Below are positions 15,671 through 24,467 of a DNA stretch of 40,798 bases, one piece after another. The DNA is from Opitutales bacterium (GTDB lineage: Bacteria > Verrucomicrobiota > Verrucomicrobiia > Opitutales > Oceanipulchritudinaceae), in the NCBI GenBank assembly GCA_007133065.1, contig SLNJ01000071.1, positions 1-40,798 of the forward strand, written 5' to 3'. How positions within the stretch are numbered: position 1 is the stretch's first letter; each line of letters opens with the position of its first letter. The position numbers were made by a program, and so were the translations under genes. The notes below the pieces were generated by a model, which did no database searches, was not told where the DNA came from, and was given only the letters and a program-made list of their open reading frames with translations.

Positions 15671-16100
15671 GGATCCCGATTCGCTTTGCTCAGCGGGGGA
15701 CGGCGGGTGGATGCGCTTTCGGAGGCAGGGTGCCCTCACCCTGCGTTCATTCCACCGATGTCGCCGATGATCCCCGGCGCGTGAGGGCACGCGCCCTCCG
15801 AAATGGATAGAAGCGCCTCCGCTGTAGCTGAGCGCCGAAGGCGGCTATCGCAGCGCGCAACGCGCCTACCGCGCGATCGCAGGTCGCTATCGCGGCGGCA
15901 ACGCCGCGTATTGGTCCATGCTTCGAGCTCCGCGCCGGAAGGTGACTCAGGCTTTCAGCCTGATCCAAATGGGCGAAATGGATCCTCGGGCGTTGCCCGA
16001 GGCTACGATGTTGCCGGGCTTTCAGCCCGAAAGACAGGGGGCGGCTGCGCCGCTGTTGCGGACGCGCTGCGCGCGGGGGACGGCGAAGCGCAGGGGGCGG
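15671..16100. repeat. Hairpin-rich intergenic mosaic, first copy of dispersed module
   Basis: No protein-like frame is seen. The block is a chain of short perfect palindromes: among others GCGCG-CAA-CGCGC, CAGGC-TTTCA-GCCTG (15948-15962), CTCGGGC-GTT-GCCCGAG (15985-16001) and CGGGC-TTTCA-GCCCG (16015-16029). About 130 bp (15942-16092) is nearly identical to 39895-40054. A shorter related piece occurs at 24101-24180. Confidence 0.75.
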
Positions 16101-16292
16101 AAGACGGTCGGACGGTCGGACGGTCGGACGGTTGGACGGTCGGACGGTGAGACGGTCGGACGGTTGGACGGTCGGACGGTTGGACGGTTGGACGGTGAGA
16201 CGGTCGGACGGTGAGACGGTGAGACGGTTGGACGGTGAGACGGTTGGACGGTGAGACGGTTGGACGGTCGGACTGTCGGACGGTGAGACGGT
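16101..16292. repeat. Octamer array, 24 units in exact 8-bp phase
   Basis: All 24 consecutive octamers end in GACGGT (one GACTGT). The first two bases are CG, TG or GA in irregular order, with AA in the first unit. It is followed by CTCCGGCTC-GTA-GAGC, a hairpin piece also present near 39750. The period of 8 keeps no reading frame. Confidence 0.9.
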
Positions 16293-16626
16293 CTCCGGCT
16301 CGTAGAGCTGAGATGAAGCATTCAATTGACCAGGCGAGACCTATGCCTTCGGAGAGAGCTACAGAAATGCTGAAATGCTGAAATGCCGAATGGCGACTTG
16401 GGGCGCTTCCATAATTTCAGATGAAGCGTCCTTACCCCACCAAGCATCCCGATTCACCGCCAGGCCTTTCAGCATCTCAGCTTTTCAGCGTTTCAGCCTT
16501 TCACAAAACGCCTACGGGCTGGAAGCGGCTCGGAGAGAGGACAGTTGGCAACCAAATCGAAATTCGGATCGAAAAAATTCCGGCGTTGTAAACCGTTTGT
16601 AGGTGGGATAATCGTGGGGGTCTTGT
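16293..16626. repeat. Inverted pair of CTGAAA-core octamer arrays, no gene
   Basis: The left array 16364-16387 is GAAATGCT, GAAATGCT, GAAATGCC. The right array 16467-16498 is TTTCAGCA, TCTCAGCT, TTTCAGCG, TTTCAGCC, followed by TTTCAC. The right array read on the minus strand has the same CTGAAA core, so the two can pair across a 79-nt spacer. The remainder leads into the GH20-like gene and probably holds its promoter. Confidence 0.75.
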
Positions 16627-19092
16627 ATGAGTGCGATGTCGAAGGTAAACGAGGGTTGGCCGTTGCGTGCACCGCTGCTTCCGGCGCCGCGGGAGTGCGT
16701 GTTCGAGGGGCGCGGGTTTGTTCTCGATGATCGGGTGCGGATATTCCACCCGTTGGATGCCGATGCGGCCGACCGGCGTGCTGCGTCCAATCTCGCGGAT
16801 GAACTGAAACGGTGGACCGGGATTCGTCCGCGGCGGATCGGGGTTCCGCGCTATGTCGGGGGGCACCTGTTGTATCTCGGGCGCGAGCCTGGATTCGAGG
16901 TGCGGCCCGGATGGGTTCCGGAGGATGCGGAGGGGTACGGAATCGAGAGCGCCCATGCGGGCGTCCTGCTTGCCGGCCGGGATGCCGCGGGGCTCTACTA
17001 TGCGGTGGCGACGTTCGCCCAGGTGTTGCGGCTGCGCCGGATCGGCGGAGCGAAAATTCCCGCGTTCCATGTCCGCGACCGGCCCCGCATGCGGTGGCGC
17101 GGAGTTATGATCGACGTGGGACGCCAGGTGGAGCGTCCGGACTTCCTGGATCGGTTCATCCGGGATCTTGCGGCATACAAGAAGAACATGATAGTCCTCT
17201 ATTTCGAGGACAAGTATCGCTGGAGGACGCGGCCCGAACTGTCTCATGTTCTTGGGTACACCGAAGAGGACTTTGCGCGATTGGCGAAAACGGCGGCCGA
17301 GCATCACATGGAATTCGTGCCTGCACCGGCGTCGTTGGGACACTGCGAGGGGATCCTCCGGCATCCCTCCCTGGCTCACCTGCGCGAGGAGCGGTCGGTT
17401 TACCAGCTTTCGCTGCGACACCGCGGAACGCGCGCTCTGCTCCGTTCGCTGTACGGGGAGCTGCTGTCGTTGTACCCGGGACGCTTCTTTCACGTGAACT
17501 GCGATGAGTCGCCGCTCCTGGCCGGCCCCCCCGGAGCGGGGCGCTCGTATTTCCGGGAGAGCCTGCGGCGCTTCCGAGAGCACCTGGTTTTTCTCCATGA
17601 TTTTTGTGCACGGCACGGGAAGCGAATCATGGTCTGGGGCGACATGCTGTTGCATCACCCGCAAATCCTCGAGAATCTGCCCCGGGACATCGTCGTGGTG
17701 GATTGGGAGTACGGTCCGGTGCTGGATCAACCGAGAGCGGCGCCGGCGTGGTTCCGGGAGCGCGGATTCGAAGTGATTGTGGCGCCCGCGGCCGGCCGGT
17801 CGGCTTCGGTCGGGGTGATGCCTTCCATGCAGATGGCGGACAACGTGCCCGGGTTCATCCGGCTCGGGTACGAATCCGGGGCGTGCGGGGAGATGGCGAC
17901 GATGTGGGAGATGTTCAGCACGAATCCGCTGGTGCTCCGGCCTGGTCTTGTGGCGAGTGCGGCGTGCGGATGGGATCCGGTCGGGGAGGACCCCGTGCGC
18001 CTGCCGGGGCGCGTGGCGGAGCATTGCTTCGGACCCGAGGCGGCGGATGCGGTTGTGACGGCCTGGCGAGAGCTCTCCGGGGAGGGCTTCATGCGACGGT
18101 ACAGGAATCGTCACGGCGGACCGGAGGTTGCGGGATACCGGACGTATCACATCGACTCGCACGAGCTGGTGCCAAGCGATCCGATGGTATACCTGACCTA
18201 CCGCGAGGATCCGTGGGCCGAGTCTGTCGCCGGAGATGCTGCGGCTGGGTTGAAGCATCTGCAGTCTGCAATTGCGGATGCGCGCTGGAACCGGGAGAAT
18301 CTCGAGGCGTTCGAGGCCGGCGGGCTTCTCCAGCGGTTTCAGGGTGAATTACGGTGTGCGATCAACCGCGCCGGCCGCTCGATGCTCGCGGCGGCTCGAG
18401 CCGGGCGCAAGCATCGGCTCGACGAGGCGGCGCGCCACACTGCGACGGCGCGCGTCGAGTTGGAGCAGCTTCGGGAGCTGGCGTCGAAGCTTGGCCGGCA
18501 CGCGTCGCGGATCTGGCGACGCACCCGGCACCCGCACGACCCGGCGTTGGAGGACATCTATTTGCGGCGCCTCCGGTTCGCCCGGCGGTCCCTGAGCGGT
18601 CACATCCGGCGCCTGAAACGCCTCGGCGATCGCCTGGACGCGGGCGAGAGCGTCGCGCTCGACGCGAGCCTCGGGAATCAGGATGTGCTCTTCTACGATG
18701 CGTTCAATCCCTCCCGCACGCTCATTGACATCTGGAGCCAGCGCGTCGAAGCCAGCGATGACGGGGAGTCGTGGACGACCGTCCTGACGAAGGGCTGGTT
18801 TATTCTATCGCGGCAGCACTATGCGGTCGCGCAGATTCTTCCGGGCGGTTGGCTTCCCCGGCGGTTGCGGCTGGCGACGCAACGGCTTCATATCGATCCG
18901 GTGCGTTATCCTATGGAGGAGCGGCTCCGCATTCGGGTGGCGCGAACCCTGTCGCCGGGTGCGATCCTCGACGGTCCTCCCGGGGCTGATTTCGAGACGA
19001 GCGACTTGCGTCTGATCTTCCGTCGGGACGTGGAGTATACCTGTTTCGCGCGGGAGGGATTGGCGATGGAGTATCGAATCACCCGAAAATAA
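16627..19092 (+). CDS. Glycoside hydrolase family 20-like protein (beta-N-acetylhexosaminidase-like)
   Basis: The 821-residue protein has a GH20b-like N-terminal domain (about 20-145, 'GYGIESAHAGVLLAGRDAAG' then 'LYYAVATFAQVLR'), then a TIM barrel starting 'RPRMRWRGVMIDVGRQ'. The Asp-Glu pair of GH20 is D293-E294 in 'FFHVNCDESPLL', though the flanking sequence differs from the usual HxGGDE. The C-terminal third is helical and Arg-rich ('RRLRFARRSLSGHIRRLKRL') and ends in a beta-rich segment. No signal peptide is visible. It likely releases terminal N-acetylhexosamine or a related sugar by substrate-assisted catalysis; substrate is inferred. A G-rich Shine-Dalgarno sequence precedes ATG 16627. 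The stop overlaps the end of a converging small gene. Confidence 0.8.
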   Translation: MSAMSKVNEGWPLRAPLLPAPRECVFEGRGFVLDDRVRIFHPLDADAADRRAASNLADELKRWTGIRPRRIGVPRYVGGHLLYLGREPGFEVRPGWVPEDAEGYGIESAHAGVLLAGRDAAGLYYAVATFAQVLRLRRIGGAKIPAFHVRDRPRMRWRGVMIDVGRQVERPDFLDRFIRDLAAYKKNMIVLYFEDKYRWRTRPELSHVLGYTEEDFARLAKTAAEHHMEFVPAPASLGHCEGILRHPSLAHLREERSVYQLSLRHRGTRALLRSLYGELLSLYPGRFFHVNCDESPLLAGPPGAGRSYFRESLRRFREHLVFLHDFCARHGKRIMVWGDMLLHHPQILENLPRDIVVVDWEYGPVLDQPRAAPAWFRERGFEVIVAPAAGRSASVGVMPSMQMADNVPGFIRLGYESGACGEMATMWEMFSTNPLVLRPGLVASAACGWDPVGEDPVRLPGRVAEHCFGPEAADAVVTAWRELSGEGFMRRYRNRHGGPEVAGYRTYHIDSHELVPSDPMVYLTYREDPWAESVAGDAAAGLKHLQSAIADARWNRENLEAFEAGGLLQRFQGELRCAINRAGRSMLAAARAGRKHRLDEAARHTATARVELEQLRELASKLGRHASRIWRRTRHPHDPALEDIYLRRLRFARRSLSGHIRRLKRLGDRLDAGESVALDASLGNQDVLFYDAFNPSRTLIDIWSQRVEASDDGESWTTVLTKGWFILSRQHYAVAQILPGGWLPRRLRLATQRLHIDPVRYPMEERLRIRVARTLSPGAILDGPPGADFETSDLRLIFRRDVEYTCFAREGLAMEYRITRK

Positions 19093-19174
19093 GCCAGCCG
19101 ACCAAGGCGAGGCCGAGAATGAGCAGCAGGATGCTGAGCGCCTGGCGCTCCTGTTTTGTCAGGCGAAGCGACAT
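19079..19174 (-). CDS. 31-residue single-pass membrane peptide
   Basis: The frame reads MSLRLTKQERQALSIL and continues with a hydrophobic helix (LLLILGLALVGWLIFG) to a TGA stop. A charged N-terminus of ten residues followed by one transmembrane helix is coherent. It resembles the isolated N-terminal anchor of ComEA/helix-hairpin-helix membrane proteins (T-x-x-E-x-x-A-L then hydrophobic), but no helix-hairpin-helix domain follows. It overlaps the end of the GH20-like gene by 14 bp, tail to tail, and lies 31 bp after the rhomboid gene on the same strand. The Shine-Dalgarno sequence is poor. It may be a real small protein or a chance frame. Confidence 0.45.
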   Translation of the reverse strand: MSLRLTKQERQALSILLLILGLALVGWLIFG

Positions 19175-19204
19175 GACACCATCGTTACGGCCTTCCGCGT
19201 CAGG

Positions 19205-20140
19205 TCAAGGTCCGGCGTTGAGTGCCCGGAACCAGGCGGCGCAGAAGTAGAACGAGGCGGCGACGAGGAAGAAGTATTGCCATGGGCTCCGGCGGAGCAG
19301 GCGCCATTGGATCCAATGCGCGGGGACACCGAGGGCGATACCGGCGAGCATTCCGAAGAGGTGTGCGGCAATGTCGACATTCTCCCCGCCGGCGCCGTAC
19401 AGGCCGAGAAGGATGAAGCCGACCGCCGGGGGGATCAAGCGGTACCGCCATCCGCGGAACCGGGGCTCGTGTCGCATCTCCAACATCGCCTTGCCGACGA
19501 GGAGTCCCACGGCGCCGAACACCATGGTGGATGCTCCCACCGAAAAGTGATCGCCCGGATGGTAGAAATACGCGGTCACAAGGTTTCCGATCGACCCGGA
19601 GAGGAGCAGGAGAAAGCTCCCGAAGCTGCTGCCGAATCCCCGAAGAACCAGCCAGCCGAAGAGGCCTCCGGCGACCAGGTTGGCGACGAGGTGCGCGATA
19701 TTCACATGCAGGGAAAGGGCTGTGACGCTCCGCCACCATTCGCCTCCGGAGATGATCGCGACCGCGTCGACGGCTCCGTATTCGAGGAAGAACGCGGGCG
19801 CGCGCTGCTGTGCCGCGAAGAAGAAGAGCAGGAGAAAGCCGATGCAGTAGAGGGGGATGAGGCTATAATCGGCCGGTTGTGCCGGGAGGTGCGGTTGCAG
19901 GTTCCAGGCCCGGTTCTCGCGGTCGTAGCGGGAGATCTGGTCGCGCACGGGGTCGATTGATTCCGCTTCGACGCAGAGATGGAATCGTCCGTCGCGCCGG
20001 AACATCCAGTAGGGGAGACCCATTGAGAGAATGACGAGGCCGTGTTCATTTGCGCGGCGAAAGCTGTCGTACGCCCCGACCTCGGAGAGGTTGTGGGAGT
20101 CGGCTTCCGTTTCCTGCTCGCGTTCGGGGAGATCAGTCAT
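19205..20140 (-). CDS. Rhomboid-family intramembrane serine protease
   Basis: The 311-residue protein has a soluble N-terminal part (about 1-90) and six or more membrane helices. The catalytic Ser is S204 in GAS ('SVGASTMVFGAVG'), and the catalytic His is H260 in 'VDIAAHLFGMLAG'. The 'EWWRSVTALSLHVNIAHLVAN' segment is the typical loop and second helix with conserved His and Asn. It cleaves transmembrane substrates inside the membrane; the targets are unknown. Its ATG overlaps the end of the ABC-F gene by 8 nt (ATGACTGA), indicating co-transcription and coupled translation. Confidence 0.92.
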   Translation of the reverse strand: MTDLPEREQETEADSHNLSEVGAYDSFRRANEHGLVILSMGLPYWMFRRDGRFHLCVEAESIDPVRDQISRYDRENRAWNLQPHLPAQPADYSLIPLYCIGFLLLFFFAAQQRAPAFFLEYGAVDAVAIISGGEWWRSVTALSLHVNIAHLVANLVAGGLFGWLVLRGFGSSFGSFLLLLSGSIGNLVTAYFYHPGDHFSVGASTMVFGAVGLLVGKAMLEMRHEPRFRGWRYRLIPPAVGFILLGLYGAGGENVDIAAHLFGMLAGIALGVPAHWIQWRLLRRSPWQYFFLVAASFYFCAAWFRALNAGP

Positions 20141-22076
20141 CGTTCGCGGTCTTCGATTCGAGTGCGGCGGTCAGCTTTTCCCAGCGTGTGTACGCGTCAC
20201 TCAATTCGGCTTTTGCGTCGTGGTATGCACGAAGGCCCTCGGTGGTGCGTGCCCCGTTCCGGAAAAACTCCGGATCGGCGAGTTCCGTTTCCCAGTTCCC
20301 GATGTGGGATTCGAGTTCGGTGATGCGGGATTCGACTTCGGCGATCTCCTTGCGAAGGGAGGCGCGCTGCTGGCGTCCGGCGGCCTGCCGGCGGCGCCGA
20401 AGCCGTCCGGACGCGGAGGGGGCGGTTCCAGCGTCGGCGCGGGCGGCTGGAGGGTTTGCGACCCGGGCTTCATCCTCCTCACAGCGGGCGATGTACTCGC
20501 TGAGTGTTCCGGGGAAGTCGCGAACGCCACCGTTTCGAACGTCCCAGACGCGGGAGACCAGCGGGTCGAGAAAGTCACGGTCGTGGGAAACGATGAGCAG
20601 GGTTCCGCGCCACTCGCGGAGCGCCTCCTGCAGGACCGATTTCGATCGCATATCCAGGTGGTTGGTCGGTTCGTCGAGGATGAGGCAGTTCGATCGCTGA
20701 AGGAGCATGCGGACCAGGGCCAGGCGGTTTTTCTCGCCTCCGGAGAGCACGCGGACCCGTTTGAATACGGCATCGCCCTTGAAGAGGAACGCACCGAGGA
20801 GGGTCCGCAGCTGCTTGCGGATCTCCTCAGGCTGCTGTTCGGAGGCCGCTTCGAGAACCGTCTGATCCGGCTGGAGGGATTCCGCCTGGTGTTGGGCGAA
20901 ATACGAAACCGTTACGTTGTGCCCGACAACGCGTTCCCCGCGCTCGAAATCCTCGTTCCCGGCCAGGATCCGTGTGAGGGTGCTCTTTCCCGCTCCGTTT
21001 CTGCCGACGATAGCGACGCGCTCGCCCCGTTCCACCTCAAGGTCGAGGTCCTGGAACACCGTATTGCTTCCGTACGACTTGGAGAGGCCGTCGAGTTGGA
21101 GCACGCTCCGTCCGCTCCGAGGTGGGTCGGGAAAACGAAAGTGGATCCCGTCTGCTTCCGTTTCGACCGTGATGCGCTCTACTTTGTTGAGGGCCTTGAT
21201 TCGGCTCTGAACCTGGCGCGCCTTCGTGGCCTGATATCGAAACCGTTCGATGAACCGTTCGGTCTGCGCGAGCGATCGTTCCTGACTTTTCTGTGCCTGG
21301 AGGCGTTGCTCGCGCCGGCGTTGCGACTCCGATTCGTATTGGGAGTAGTTCCCCGTGTAGGATTCGAGGCGGCCGTGTTCCAGCGCGAATATCCGGGTGC
21401 AGATCGCGTCGAGAAAGCGGCGGTCGTGGGAAACGATCACGATCGCTCCGGCGTAGGCGGTCAGGTAGTTCTCGAGCCAGCGAAGCGAATCCAGGTCCAG
21501 GTGATTGGTTGGTTCGTCGAGCATGAGCAGCGCCGGTTCGCGGAGCAGGAGCTTCCCCAGGGCGATCCGCATCTGCCATCCTCCGCTGAAGGTGCGGACG
21601 GACCGCGGGAGGTCCTCGATCTGAAATCCGAGGCCGAGGAGCACGGCTTCTACCCGGGAGCGAGCCTTCGACTCCTCCAGTTCCTCAAGGCGGTGTTCCC
21701 AGGTTCCAATCCGTTCGAGGAGGTTCCGGTATTCGGCGGTTTCGTGCCCGAGCGTGTGCAGGCGGCGGGAAGCGGATGCAAGATCGGAGCGCAGTTGTTG
21801 GATTTCGTCGAACGCGCTCTCGGTTTCGTCGTATACGCTGCGGTCGGTGTCGAGGATCTCCTCCTGCGGCAGGTATCCCACGTCACATTCCCGGGCGGCG
21901 TTCACACGGCCGGCATCCGGTTCGAAGCGTCCTGCAAGGAATTCCAGCAGCGTGGTTTTTCCCGCGCCGTTGGGACCGACCAGGCCGATGCGATCCGCGT
22001 CTCCGATCTGTGCGGAGACGCTGTTGAAGAGGATTGTCTCCCCATAGCGATGCTGGAGGTTCTCGATGGTGATCAT
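20133..22076 (-). CDS. ABC-F family ATP-binding protein
   Basis: The 647-residue soluble protein has two ABC cassettes: Walker A GPNGAGKTT and GRNGAGKST, signature motifs SGGWQ and LSGGEKN, and DEPTNHLD twice. They are separated by a charged linker rich in Arg, Gln and Glu ('SQRRREQRLQAQKSQERSLA') and followed by a coiled-coil C-terminal tail. There are no membrane helices, so it is not a transporter; ABC-F proteins act on the ribosome (Uup/EttA/YheS type). The length and C-terminal coiled coil are closest to Uup/YheS-like members. It is the first gene of a unit with the rhomboid protease. Confidence 0.92.
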   Translation of the reverse strand: MITIENLQHRYGETILFNSVSAQIGDADRIGLVGPNGAGKTTLLEFLAGRFEPDAGRVNAARECDVGYLPQEEILDTDRSVYDETESAFDEIQQLRSDLASASRRLHTLGHETAEYRNLLERIGTWEHRLEELEESKARSRVEAVLLGLGFQIEDLPRSVRTFSGGWQMRIALGKLLLREPALLMLDEPTNHLDLDSLRWLENYLTAYAGAIVIVSHDRRFLDAICTRIFALEHGRLESYTGNYSQYESESQRRREQRLQAQKSQERSLAQTERFIERFRYQATKARQVQSRIKALNKVERITVETEADGIHFRFPDPPRSGRSVLQLDGLSKSYGSNTVFQDLDLEVERGERVAIVGRNGAGKSTLTRILAGNEDFERGERVVGHNVTVSYFAQHQAESLQPDQTVLEAASEQQPEEIRKQLRTLLGAFLFKGDAVFKRVRVLSGGEKNRLALVRMLLQRSNCLILDEPTNHLDMRSKSVLQEALREWRGTLLIVSHDRDFLDPLVSRVWDVRNGGVRDFPGTLSEYIARCEEDEARVANPPAARADAGTAPSASGRLRRRRQAAGRQQRASLRKEIAEVESRITELESHIGNWETELADPEFFRNGARTTEGLRAYHDAKAELSDAYTRWEKLTAALESKTANDD

Positions 22077-22231
22077 ACGGTCGCGCCGGAACGGCGTGCT
22101 ACCGAGACCCGAAACGCTCCTTTGGTTCGATGCAAGCGAATGCGTGGATTTTCTTAAAACGGATATAGTAATCTAAAAAAAAATTCAATTAACATTTGCG
22201 TTGGACCGTTTGGATCATAGAACGGGGCGTC

Positions 22232-24094
22232 ATGAGAAACCTGTTTGTTGGTGTTTGCCGGGCATGCTTGATGTTGTCAGTGGTTCAATTGTGCGGGGAG
22301 GACCGCATCGTGGAGCTATCGCCGTACGTGGTGGACGATCTTCGGGTCGCCAATCCGGTGCCGGCGGGGAGTTTCGCCGCTCCGGTCACGCTGTTGCGCT
22401 ATGAGCCGAGGGTCGATCTTCAGGTCCGGGGATTCCCGGAGGCGCAGAGCGACATTACGATCCGTGGGAGTGTGTTCGAGCACAGCGGCGTGCAGGTTGG
22501 CGCGCTGCCCCTTTTTGATCCGCAAACCGGTCACTATACCGCAGAGCTCCCCTTTGATCCGTTGATGGTCTCGGCGCCCGAGGTGATCACGGGGGTGGAG
22601 AACGCCCTCGCCGGTTTCAACAGCAACGCCGGGACCGTGCGATGGAGTTGGATCCCCGTGGCATCGGCGGGCTATGTCGAGGTTGGAGTCGGGGACAATG
22701 GGTTGAATTTCCAGCGTGCCGTCGCCGGTGAAACCTGGGCGATTGGCGCCGATGCACGGCGGAGGAAGATCGGCGTTCAGGGGGGATTCTCCCGTTCCGA
22801 GGGAAACGGATCGCGGCCGCACATGGATCATGATTTTGTCCGGTATTCCGGGCGGATACAATTCCGGTCGCCGGCCGCCCAGACGGATCTGTTCGCGGGG
22901 TATCAATCCAAATTCTATGGGATTCCCGGCGGGTATACGGGGAATCCGGATTTCCTCGAAGCGGATCGATACCGTGTCGCGTTGTTCATCGTGAACCACC
23001 GGCATGCCTACGGGGAGGGGTCGCATTGGGAGGCCGGGGTGTCGCATCGGCGCCTCGTGGATGATTATGAACTGGATCGCAGCCGCGGGAAGGACTTTTT
23101 TCGGCCCTTCCAGCACGAGACCGAGGTCGAAGCCGCCGCCGTGCAGGGACGCCATCACACGGAGCGATGGGGGGTCGATTACCGGGCCGTTGCGCTTTGG
23201 GATACGATAGAGAGCACCGATTTGGTCCACGCCGGATTTCAATCGCGGCGCTATACGAAAGCGGCCGTGTTTCCGGCCTATAGGCTCGCACCCGGGAGCG
23301 ACCGCGTGTGGACCGTCGGGGCGGGCGCGGCGTGGGATGACACAAACCGCGAATCGTCCGCGGTCTCGCCACTGGCGTTGGTTTCGCTCGAGAAGGTCAT
23401 TCCCGGCGGGCACAATCGCTATTATGCGGAGTACTCCGGGAGTTCACAGGTGCCAGGATACACGTCGAAAGCCTCCAGCCCGCCCCCCGGTGCCTTTGCT
23501 GGAAACGCGCAACTGGGGCGGGAGCGCACCGGTAATCTGGAGGTTGGGATCGAGGCGGCCCGGGAGCGCATCACCGTAGGCTCGGCACTCTTCTACCGGC
23601 GCGACCGCGACCTGGCGGACTGGACCTTTCATTCGGACGCCGCCAGCCTCCGGCAGGCAAATCCCGTTGACCTGGACAACTACGGATGGGAGTCGCTCGT
23701 GCGGATGCGGGCCGGTAAGCATCAGCTCTTTATTGGGTATACCGCCTTGAGCAAAACCGCGGACTACGGGTCGGCGGGGGGGCTGGTGGACGGCAGCTAC
23801 TATGCGGTCAACTACGCCCGCCACCGGCTTACCGCGGCCTGGGTCTTTGAGCCGGTTCCCGGTGTGGAACTCCGGGTTGACACTGAAGCGCGCCGCCAGG
23901 CCGAGAACGAGCGTCGGGCGAGCTCCAGGAACGCATTCCACGCATCGGTGGGCGCTCTATGGCGTCCCAGCGGGATCGCGGGCGCCGAACTACGCGTGAC
24001 CGTTGACAACATCACGAACAGCAATTTCCAGGATTTCCCCGGAACCCCCCCGCCGCGCCGGCAGTTCAGCGTTGCGGGAGCGTATGCGTGGTAG
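22232..24094 (+). CDS. TonB-dependent outer-membrane receptor, BtuB-sized
   Basis: The ATG at 22232 gives 620 residues with a signal peptide (MRNLFVGVCRACLMLSVVQL), then 'RIVELSPYVVDDLRV' resembling the mature start and TonB-box region of Opitutae receptors. A plug domain ('VDLQVRGFPEAQSDITIRGS') and a beta-barrel ending in aromatic 'FSVAGAYAW' follow. Alternating strands such as 'RYSGRIQFRSPA' are seen throughout the barrel. It is shorter than most verrucomicrobial TonB-dependent receptors, closer to vitamin or metal receptors; the ligand is unknown. A TTG 12 codons upstream is in frame but less likely. A TATAGT -10-like box (22164-22169) is followed by a run of nine A in the divergent promoter region shared with the ABC-F gene. 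Confidence 0.88.
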   Translation: MRNLFVGVCRACLMLSVVQLCGEDRIVELSPYVVDDLRVANPVPAGSFAAPVTLLRYEPRVDLQVRGFPEAQSDITIRGSVFEHSGVQVGALPLFDPQTGHYTAELPFDPLMVSAPEVITGVENALAGFNSNAGTVRWSWIPVASAGYVEVGVGDNGLNFQRAVAGETWAIGADARRRKIGVQGGFSRSEGNGSRPHMDHDFVRYSGRIQFRSPAAQTDLFAGYQSKFYGIPGGYTGNPDFLEADRYRVALFIVNHRHAYGEGSHWEAGVSHRRLVDDYELDRSRGKDFFRPFQHETEVEAAAVQGRHHTERWGVDYRAVALWDTIESTDLVHAGFQSRRYTKAAVFPAYRLAPGSDRVWTVGAGAAWDDTNRESSAVSPLALVSLEKVIPGGHNRYYAEYSGSSQVPGYTSKASSPPPGAFAGNAQLGRERTGNLEVGIEAARERITVGSALFYRRDRDLADWTFHSDAASLRQANPVDLDNYGWESLVRMRAGKHQLFIGYTALSKTADYGSAGGLVDGSYYAVNYARHRLTAAWVFEPVPGVELRVDTEARRQAENERRASSRNAFHASVGALWRPSGIAGAELRVTVDNITNSNFQDFPGTPPPRRQFSVAGAYAW

Positions 24095-24467
24095 GGGAAG
24101 GGCGGCTGCGCCGCTGTTGCGGGCGCGTTGCGCGCGAGTTGCGGGCGGCTGCGCTGCCGTTGCGGGCGGCTGCGCGCGGGGAGACGGAGGGTGGTGGACG
24201 GGTTCAGGGGTTGGGGGGTTCAGGGGAGATATCATTCTGAACACCTGAACCACTGAGCTACTGAACCCCTTCGGGGGCCGGCGGCATCCCGTCGCTCCCG
24301 CGGTGGCCACCCGTCGCGGGTGAGCTGGATTACACGATATGCCGTGGTGAATCGCCGCGACGGGGTACCACTCGTGCCCGTCTGGAGGGCATGGAAGCCG
24401 TTGGGTTCGTTGTCTGCGCCGCAGGCGCAACGGAGTTGCCGGTTGCGAGTTGCACGGTGCCAAACGG
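24095..24467. repeat. Intergenic repeat block with inverted octamer arrays and mini-hairpins
   Basis: No gene is seen between the converging receptor and transporter genes. GC-rich pieces related to the dispersed hairpin module fill 24101-24180. At 24201-24224 are GGTTCAGG, GGTTGGGG, GGTTCAGG. At 24237-24268 are CTGAACAC, CTGAACCA, CTGAGCTA, CTGAACCC. The two arrays are inverted relative to each other; GGTTCAG at 24201 and 24217 can pair with CTGAACC at 24261 and 24245, with equal 9-nt gaps. CCCC-TTC-GGGG (24266-24276), CACCCG-TCG-CGGGTG (24308-24322) and TGCGCC-GCA-GGCGCA (24415-24429) are further perfect hairpins. Confidence 0.8.

Noticed and set aside
16101-16292. CRISPR array
   Set aside because: Units are 8 bp with no 25-40-bp spacers and no cas genes nearby.
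15606-16320. Long Pro/Ser/Arg/Thr repeat proteins on both strands of the octamer block
   Set aside because: They are translations of the 8-bp array, open in several frames on both strands, with no start signals; the DNA repeat explains them.
20031-22157. 708-codon frame on the plus strand
   Set aside because: It is antisense to the ABC-F gene, whose two Walker and signature motif sets are clear.
22077-22231. Cobalamin riboswitch before the BtuB-sized receptor
   Set aside because: The divergent region is short and I see no B12-box sequence; it holds promoter-like AT-rich DNA only.
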